Shown here piece by piece: positions 46,331-52,302 of a stretch of DNA of 54,527 bases. The notes beneath the pieces are model-generated. The model saw only the letters and a list, made by a program, of their open reading frames with translations. It made no database searches and had not been told where the DNA came from. The stretch's first letter is position 1. Each line of letters opens with the position of its first letter. The stretch is from Candidatus Heimdallarchaeota archaeon (GTDB lineage: Archaea; Asgardarchaeota; Heimdallarchaeia; Heimdallarchaeales; Heimdallarchaeaceae): contig JAHLWR010000023.1 of assembly GCA_019057815.1 (NCBI GenBank), forward strand, positions 1-54,527, written 5' to 3'. The position numbers and the translations under genes are program-made.

Positions 46331-46378
46331 AAAATATAGTAAGATTAATTCGGTAAAAGGTTAAGAAAAAAAAGTGTG

Positions 46379-48562
46379 TTAATTCTTTCTTTTCTTTGGA
46401 ATTATAGTTAGTATAGAAGCCACAGACACTAATCCTAAAATAGCGAACCATGGAGCGAAAGGAATAGAGAATGTTTGTTCTTCAGAATCTTTATCGGAGT
46501 TGTCGGGCTCATCGCTAGTAGTAGTGGATGTAGATGTTTCAATTACTTCAGAAGCATTAACAATTATTTCATAATATTGTCCATTATTGTCCTCTGTAGC
46601 TTCGTTATTATTAATGGAGTTGTCTATGACAAATATATAATATTCAATAAAGTCGTTAACTGCAAAAGAACCAAGAGTTACACTATAAATAGAGTTTTCA
46701 ATAAACTTCATACCGATTGATTGCCATACTCCTCCATTGACCCTATAATAGAGATTAACGGATTGTACACCTGAAGCGTCAGTAACAGTAGCATTAATGT
46801 TGATACTATCTAGTTCAGTAGGAGAGGAGGGAGAATGAACAACATTTGTAATTGAAGGAGGAATAAAATCTAAAACTGCTATCGAACTAAGTGGATAGAG
46901 ATCAACTGTGCTAGCTGAACCGTCAATAGCATAACTACCTGTTCCAGACCAGTCTGACCAGTAGTTACCTTCATTTGCATTTGCGTCATACCAAGTATTA
47001 TTTGTTCCATCATCATATCCTTGGGAAGTTTCTCCTAAATTATTACCCACAAAAGCGTTATGATGAATATTATTACCATCAGAATGCTCATGTAATCTGA
47101 TTCCATATTCCCCATTTTCTTTTAAAAGATTTAAAGAAATAACACATGAATCAGAATTAATTAACCAGATACCAATATCATTATTATTGTTACATGTGTT
47201 ATTAGTAAGAGCCACTTCAGAAGAATCCACTAGATAGATACCATATTTATTATTATTACAAGAGTTATTGATTATAGTATTATTAGGAGAATAACTCAAC
47301 CAGATACCATAGAAGTTGTTATTACAAATGTTATCTGTAATAGTGCTTTTTTCACACAAAAGAAGATATAAACCTGCTGTAGTATTGGATAATTCTTGGT
47401 TACAAACAACAGTTTCTGTACAATTAATTAAAATCAATTGACCATAGATAGGTTCTGTAAAAGTGATTTTATTGAGATTTATGTAAAAACCTAATTGTTT
47501 ATCATTCACCAAATTGTCCTCAATGATATAGGAGAGATAATCTTCAACACTCGACTCAGTAACATACAATCCACAATTATAGAAAGTGTTGTGAGTAAGT
47601 GTAGAACCAGAAGAACCAAAAAAATAGATGCCAACGATCTCATTTGTATTAGTGTTATTGATAACAGTAGAAGAACCAGAATAGTAAATTAATATGCCAA
47701 TGTAGTTGTTACTGCACATGTTATTTTCAACCGTAGAACTAACAGAAGAGTCAAGAAAGATGCCACAGTAGGTGTTATTACTGAACGTGTTGTTAATAAT
47801 ATTTGAATATCTACAGGAGTAGAGAAATAGACCAGTTGTAGCGCTATTTAATATTTGATCACGTACTGTAACATTAGTACAATTGATGAATATTAATTGC
47901 CCATAAACTGGTTCAGCAATTATCGTAGAGTCAAGGTTAGTGTAAAAACCTAGTTTTTTCCCATTCACCCAATTATTTTCGACAGTATCTGATAGGTATG
48001 CATCAATGGTATGTTCGCTTATATATAAACCACAATTAGTAAAAGTGTTATTTGTCACCGTAGAACTCCCAGAATAGTAAAGACAGATGCCGTAGCTGTT
48101 GTTGCTACACGTGTTGTTGGCAACAGTAGAATAACTAGAAAACCAAAGCCAGATGCCTCTGTAGTTGTTGTTGCAAGTGTTGTTAATGACAGTTGCTGTA
48201 CCATCAGCTACATCATCGATATAAATGCCATACTCTACTGCGTCAACATAGCAGTTACGAACAATGAAATATTTCGTTGTATCAGTGATAGAAATACCAC
48301 ATTCATTCGATGTTGTGATATTGTAACCATCAATGATATAAGGATCCTCAACAGTTCCTGAACCGGGAAAAACTTCGAAATCGCTATCAGAAGTAATAGA
48401 TATAGGATTATGCGGGGTAAGTAAGGAGTAAGATTGTTGGTTGTAAGAATCAGTTGTAGAATTTGCTCTCATAGTAGAGAACGTAGTTATTCCAATAATT
48501 AAAATTGAAACACATAAAATACTTTTTATTGAAACTTTAGATTGTTTTGAGTGCTTTTGCAT
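46379..48562 (-). CDS. NosD-like surface protein with Ig-like domain and Thr-rich stalk
   Basis: 727 residues. Signal segment (IKSILCVSILIIGITTFSTM), about ten beta-helix repeats split by two copies of the insertion (NNWVNGKKLGFYTNLDST, and later DNLVNDKQLGFYINLNKI), NYWSDWSGTGSYAIDG, one Ig-like domain (ITNVVHSPSSPTELD), a short Ser/Thr/Asp-rich stalk and the tail IPFAPWFAILGLVSVASILT with PKKRKN, the same anchor as 43381-46236. It thus joins the front half of one family subtype to the back end of another. A solitary CRISPR-like repeat lies about 155 bp upstream. Confidence 0.88.
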   Translation of the reverse strand: MQKHSKQSKVSIKSILCVSILIIGITTFSTMRANSTTDSYNQQSYSLLTPHNPISITSDSDFEVFPGSGTVEDPYIIDGYNITTSNECGISITDTTKYFIVRNCYVDAVEYGIYIDDVADGTATVINNTCNNNYRGIWLWFSSYSTVANNTCSNNSYGICLYYSGSSTVTNNTFTNCGLYISEHTIDAYLSDTVENNWVNGKKLGFYTNLDSTIIAEPVYGQLIFINCTNVTVRDQILNSATTGLFLYSCRYSNIINNTFSNNTYCGIFLDSSVSSTVENNMCSNNYIGILIYYSGSSTVINNTNTNEIVGIYFFGSSGSTLTHNTFYNCGLYVTESSVEDYLSYIIEDNLVNDKQLGFYINLNKITFTEPIYGQLILINCTETVVCNQELSNTTAGLYLLLCEKSTITDNICNNNFYGIWLSYSPNNTIINNSCNNNKYGIYLVDSSEVALTNNTCNNNNDIGIWLINSDSCVISLNLLKENGEYGIRLHEHSDGNNIHHNAFVGNNLGETSQGYDDGTNNTWYDANANEGNYWSDWSGTGSYAIDGSASTVDLYPLSSIAVLDFIPPSITNVVHSPSSPTELDSININATVTDASGVQSVNLYYRVNGGVWQSIGMKFIENSIYSVTLGSFAVNDFIEYYIFVIDNSINNNEATEDNNGQYYEIIVNASEVIETSTSTTTSDEPDNSDKDSEEQTFSIPFAPWFAILGLVSVASILTIIPKKRKN

Positions 48563-48715
48563 AATTTAACCTACAAAGATGATAAATTCATGTATCAATT
48601 TACTTTAGGAAATTTAACAGTTTAGTTGGAGGTAAGAGACAATTCCTTTTATCTCAATTTAATGAAATAAAGTCGAAGTTTCAAAAAGACAAAATTGTAT
48701 TAAAAGAAAACAGAG

Positions 48716-48754
48716 GTTGCATACTGAATCTAAGCTATACTAGAGTATTGAAAT
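48716..48754 (+). repeat. Solitary CRISPR-like repeat 3
   Basis: GTTGCATACTGAATCTAAG to TACTAGAGTATTGAAAT, 39 nt owing to a 2-nt insertion in the middle. Same flanking block as the other two solitary copies, with the AAAGTCGAAGTTTCAAAA motif about 50 bp before it. Confidence 0.75.
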
Positions 48755-48822
48755 AAGCTGTTAAGAGATAAATAGTCATTACATCGAAAACAAATCACTC
48801 ATTATGTTTAAAGGTTGATAGC

Positions 48823-48859
48823 AGAAGTCTCTTTCCTTTATTAGGTAGGAGTAGTTCAT
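48823..48859 (+). mobile_element. Solo right end of a TnpB-type element
   Basis: AGAAGTCTCTTTCC, then TTAGGTAGGAGTAGTTCAT, closely parallels the right end of the tnpB element at 50611-50643 (TTTAGGAAGGAGTAGTTCAT). No tnpB precedes it. The TCA within TTCAT gives the stop codon of the gene at 48856-49239. Probably the scar of an element that decayed or moved. Confidence 0.55.
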
Positions 48860-49239
48860 ATTAAATCTCTAGCGACCATAGCTATTACTTCGATTGCTTC
48901 TTTTGAAACATGCTTTCGTTTGGGTGTCATAGCAGCTTGATAGATGTCATTGAGAATCTTTTCGCGGTTTTGGTTAACTACTTCGAGAAGAGCCATATCA
49001 TCGAGTTGAGTTTTTTCTTTAAAGAGGGCATGAATCATATCACCAAGATCTTTAGTTGAGCTTTCCATAGCTTTAATGACACGTTTTTCTGAAGCAGAGA
49101 TTTTGTTATTGTTTTTATGGCAGAATTCTACAACAGAGCGAATCATGTTATCTAGAATGCGCTGAACATCATCAATATCTCGTTGACTAATCTCTATAAA
49201 GTCAACTGTTTCAGGAGGTTTGTTATCTTCAGGATTCAT
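48856..49239 (-). CDS. Hypothetical helical protein
   Basis: 127 residues, acidic N-terminus (NPEDNKPPETVDFIEISQRD), then three or four amphipathic helices and KRKHVSKEAIEVIAMVARDL at the end. No enzyme motif seen. ATG start. The end may be histone- or coiled-coil-like, but this is not strong enough to assign. Its TGA falls in the solo TnpB right end, so the native C-terminus may once have been different. Function unknown. Confidence 0.6.
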   Translation of the reverse strand: MNPEDNKPPETVDFIEISQRDIDDVQRILDNMIRSVVEFCHKNNNKISASEKRVIKAMESSTKDLGDMIHALFKEKTQLDDMALLEVVNQNREKILNDIYQAAMTPKRKHVSKEAIEVIAMVARDLI

Positions 49240-49301
49240 ATTATGAACACCCTTAACACTTAGAAGTTTCAGTGATAGTTGTATTTAAATGTTGAGCATA
49301 G

Positions 49302-49339
49302 CAGAAATCCCCTAACTTTAGGTGGGGGAGGAATGCGAT
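49302..49339 (+). mobile_element. Hairpin upstream of tnpB, element end or older right end
   Basis: CCCC-TAACTTTAGGT-GGGG with a purine-rich continuation, about 75-100 bp before tnpB. Its form (GAAATCCCC...TTTAGGTGGGGG) parallels the right-end hairpins at 48823 and 50611, so it is either the left end of the present element or the right end of a lost one. Confidence 0.5.
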
Positions 49340-49411
49340 AGAAAAATCACTTTAGCATATACTCGTATTTTTATAGTGAAAAAAGTACTAAGGAAATAAG
49401 GAAATGGACTG

Positions 49412-50638
49412 ATGCTAACCTACAAAGTGCAACTGTACCCGAATAAACAGCAACAAACAACACTTGTTGAACAGTTGGACATTTGTAGAAAACTCTATAA
49501 TAGGTTACTAGAAGAGTGTAAGAAAGCGCGAGAGAAGGGAGAAAAACTCACACAAATCAAAACTCAATCGTTTATAGTTTGGCTAAAAAATACTTCTATG
49601 CCCGAACTGAAAGGAGTACATTCTAAAGTTTTACAGATGGTCAATTACACTTTGTGGACAAATATCAAGAGTCTAGCACAATTAAAAAAGAATGGGCATA
49701 AAATCGGTCACTTACGTTTTAAAGGAAAAGGATGGTATAAGACTATCAACTATAACCAGAGCGGGTTCAAGATAGACGAAAACAAAAACAAACTAACATT
49801 TTCTAAGATAGGAACTATCAATTGTAGAGGATTTAACAATCGTATACGTACAAACAAAGTCAAGGGCATAATACTCAAACGCACTCAAACAGGTAGATGG
49901 TTCGCTAATATACAAATAGAGAACACTCCAATAGCTCTTCCTAAAACCAACAAAAGCGTAGGGATAGATGTAGGGATAAAAGCCTACGTAGTGGATTCTG
50001 ATGGACGAGAGATAGAGAATCCTAAAAACATAGAAAGACAATTAAAGAAACTTAAAAATAAGCACAAATCTCTTAGTCGTAAAAAGCAAGGTTCAAAGAA
50101 TTGGTTAAAAGCCAAATATCAGTTGGCTAAACTCTACACTAAAGCTGTTGACCAGCGTAAAGACTTCTTACATAAAGTCTCAAACTTTTATGTAGATAAT
50201 TATGATATTATCTGTGTGGAAAACTTGAATATTAAAGGACTCACACAGAAAGGTAATAAGAAACACAAGCGGTCACGCACACTCCATCGTAACATTCTCG
50301 ACGCTTCATGGGGAATATTCTTCAACTATTTATCTTATAAAGCTGTAAACGCTGATAAAGAACTAGTTAAAGTTCCACCAAGAGGTACTACTCAAGAATG
50401 TTCCAGATGTGGAGAGATAGTTCCTAAGACATTAAATGATAGGACACACTCTTGTCCTTATTGCGACTTAGAGATAGACCGCGACTATAACGCTTCAATA
50501 AACATTTTGAAGAGGGGTAAGGGATATGCCTCTTTACTTGTGGAGAACAGACCTCTAATCACTATCACTGCTTCTGCTTTCGTTAGTGGTCAAGTCTTTT
50601 CAATGAATCAAGAAACGCCTACCTTTAGGAAGGAGTAG
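49412..50638 (+). CDS. tnpB: TnpB RNA-guided nuclease, stand-alone (IS1341-like)
   Basis: 408 residues, intact. RuvC residues: Asp186 (VGIDVGIKAY), Glu270 (ICVENLNIKGL), Asp358 (EIDRDYNASINIL). The zinc finger has C330-x2-C333 and C348-x2-C351 (CSRCGEI...CPYCDLE). The N-terminal YKVQLYPNKQQQTTL motif is typical of OrfB/TnpB. TnpB is the ancestor of Cas12 and cuts DNA guided by an RNA copied from the element's right end. No tnpA of the IS200 type is near; the recombinase at 42-656 is 49 kb away. The last codons run through the right-end hairpin. Ribosome site AAGGAAAT. Confidence 0.95.
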   Translation: MLTYKVQLYPNKQQQTTLVEQLDICRKLYNRLLEECKKAREKGEKLTQIKTQSFIVWLKNTSMPELKGVHSKVLQMVNYTLWTNIKSLAQLKKNGHKIGHLRFKGKGWYKTINYNQSGFKIDENKNKLTFSKIGTINCRGFNNRIRTNKVKGIILKRTQTGRWFANIQIENTPIALPKTNKSVGIDVGIKAYVVDSDGREIENPKNIERQLKKLKNKHKSLSRKKQGSKNWLKAKYQLAKLYTKAVDQRKDFLHKVSNFYVDNYDIICVENLNIKGLTQKGNKKHKRSRTLHRNILDASWGIFFNYLSYKAVNADKELVKVPPRGTTQECSRCGEIVPKTLNDRTHSCPYCDLEIDRDYNASINILKRGKGYASLLVENRPLITITASAFVSGQVFSMNQETPTFRKE

Positions 50639-50643
50639 TTCAT
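50611..50643 (+). mobile_element. Right end of the tnpB element, probable omega-RNA 3' part
   Basis: CCTACC-TTTA-GGAAGG forms a hairpin that overlaps the last codons of tnpB, ending in TTCAT, a common right-end border in IS200/IS605 relatives. Known omega-RNAs cover the tnpB 3' end and reach just past this border, with the guide coming from flanking DNA; here the guide would be copied from the end of the nucleotidyltransferase gene. Confidence 0.65.
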
Positions 50644-51644
50644 ACTGTACCATTTGAGATGTCGGAGTAATCTCCAACTTTGAGTGAATGGGCTCTTAAT
50701 CCCTTGACTCGACTGTTAGTTCCTATGACAGAATCAGAGATAAAACAACGGTCAAGTTTAGATTTTTCTAATACAACAGAATTTTTAATTTCACAATTAT
50801 GAATATTCACACCTTCTTCAATCATAGCGTAAGGACCAATAGTAGAAGAATCGATAGTACAATTTTTAGAGATATATACAGGAGGAATAATAGTTGAATT
50901 GATCAGTTCTCCTTCAACAGTGTGAGTATGATCATTCAAATAAAGTTTATTCACTGCTAGAAGGTCTTCAGGGTAACCAATATCCAAACGCCAACCATCT
51001 ATCTTAGCAGCTGTTACTCTGTAATTATTATCTATCAATGCTTGTAAAGCGTCAGAAAGCTCGTATTCCCCCCTAGCAGAAGGTTTTAAACCTGAAATCA
51101 CGTTAAAAATAACTGGAGATAAAACATAAAAGCCTGTAATAACATTGTTACTTTTAGGGTTAGTAGGCTTTTCTACAACAGATAAAACTGTATCTCCGTC
51201 AATCTCAACTACACCATATCTATGTGGGTTAGGGTTATCCTCTATATGTAAAGTTGCCGAAGAATTGGAAGAGAAATGATGATCTATAACTTTTTTCAAA
51301 TCAGCACCAAAAAGATTATCTCCCAGTTGTAGAACAAAATCTTCTACCATCTTTCCTTCAACTAAACTAATAGCGGCAGCAATACCTCTAGCATGGTTCT
51401 CATGCTGAATAGTATATGAAATGTCCATGCCAAATTCTTGACCATTATGAAAATAGTCCATGATAGCTTTACGTTGGTAACCGACAACAATAGTAACATC
51501 AGTAATATCTAAAACATCTCTCATATACTCAAGAGAATGAAGCAAAATAGGCTTACCAGCTACAGGTAAGAGATGCTTAGGTCGAAAACTAGTAAAAGGT
51601 AAAAGACGACTACCAAACCCCGCTGCAAGAATAACCCCCTTCAT
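50640..51644 (-). CDS. Sugar-1-phosphate nucleotidyltransferase with beta-helix C-domain
   Basis: 334 residues. The Rossmann-type nucleotidyltransferase domain carries GVILAAGFGSRLLPFTSFRP with PKHLLPVAGKP (nucleotide and sugar-phosphate site), LQLGDNLFG (metal Asp) and VVEKPTNPKSN. From about 240 a left-handed beta-helix is indicated by hexapeptide-like repeats (YISKNCTIDSSTIGPYAMIE). It likely makes UDP- or dTDP-glucose, or a related sugar nucleotide, for glycan or glycoprotein synthesis. It converges on tnpB: its TGA lies in the element's right end. Next to it is a decayed hexapeptide transferase, so a sugar-modification cluster may once have stood here. Confidence 0.92.
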   Translation of the reverse strand: MKGVILAAGFGSRLLPFTSFRPKHLLPVAGKPILLHSLEYMRDVLDITDVTIVVGYQRKAIMDYFHNGQEFGMDISYTIQHENHARGIAAAISLVEGKMVEDFVLQLGDNLFGADLKKVIDHHFSSNSSATLHIEDNPNPHRYGVVEIDGDTVLSVVEKPTNPKSNNVITGFYVLSPVIFNVISGLKPSARGEYELSDALQALIDNNYRVTAAKIDGWRLDIGYPEDLLAVNKLYLNDHTHTVEGELINSTIIPPVYISKNCTIDSSTIGPYAMIEEGVNIHNCEIKNSVVLEKSKLDRCFISDSVIGTNSRVKGLRAHSLKVGDYSDISNGTV

Positions 51645-51854
51645 AATCTCACTTCTTCTTATCGTTATTTTGAAATTCTATATTAATTATAAATCTACTT
51701 ACACATGTTAAATGGTTTTAAAAGGATTGTGCTCCAACTTTTTCGAGTTCATGTTAGAATGATTGAAAATTCGTATATAATAAAGAGTTCTTTAAAAGTC
51801 CAAACAAAAGGATCAAAAACAAACTATCTAACTTCAGACTGATTGCAATGAGTC

Positions 51855-52145
51855 AAAAGCAAGTGAACACGTAGAATTGGGAGAAAATGTAACAATTGGT
51901 GAATATTAATTGCTTGGAGTTGTTCCAAAAGTTGACAAATACTTCCCTTAAATGTTGGAAACAATAGAACAAGAAGATCACATGAAGTAACATATACAAA
52001 TGCAACTATTGGAAATAATGTGAGTATTGGGTCTCATAGTGTGCTTGAATGAGATGTAATATAAGAAAGATAATGTGAGAATTCATTCAAATGTTTTATA
52101 CCCGAAAATACACAAATTGAAGAAAAGCTTGGGTAGGTATAGGAT
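51855..52145 (+). pseudogene. Decayed hexapeptide-repeat acyltransferase gene
   Basis: No long frame survives, but translating piecewise gives GENVTIGEY, then a stop, LLGVVPKVDKYFP; after a frame change, NATIGNNVSIGSHSVLE, a stop, and after another change DNVRIHSNVLYP. These are left-handed beta-helix (hexapeptide) coils in the order found in sugar-modifying acyltransferases. At least three in-frame stops and two shifts separate them. Flanking sequence in the 51645-52302 gap (TATA-rich part near 51680, A-rich part near 52210) shows nothing else. Confidence 0.65.
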
Positions 52146-52302
52146 ATTAGGGAAGAAATCATCTTAGATCTCTTCTGAAACTAAGAGAAAAAGACAATAC
52201 AGTGAAATGCTTTTTTTCAAAAAAAAGATAGAAAAAGGAGAAACATTACTCTCTCAATGATGTTACATAAAGTTTAAGTATTTGAACTAGTATATATTAC
52301 TA

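Noticed and set aside
49302-49339. Hairpin before tnpB as a riboswitch or simple terminator
   Set aside because: Its sequence parallels the element right-end hairpins too closely; an element end explains it better.
42-50638. IS607 recombinase and TnpB as one composite element
   Set aside because: They are 49 kb apart, on opposite strands, and the tnpB right end looks IS200/IS605-like; no shared ends were found.
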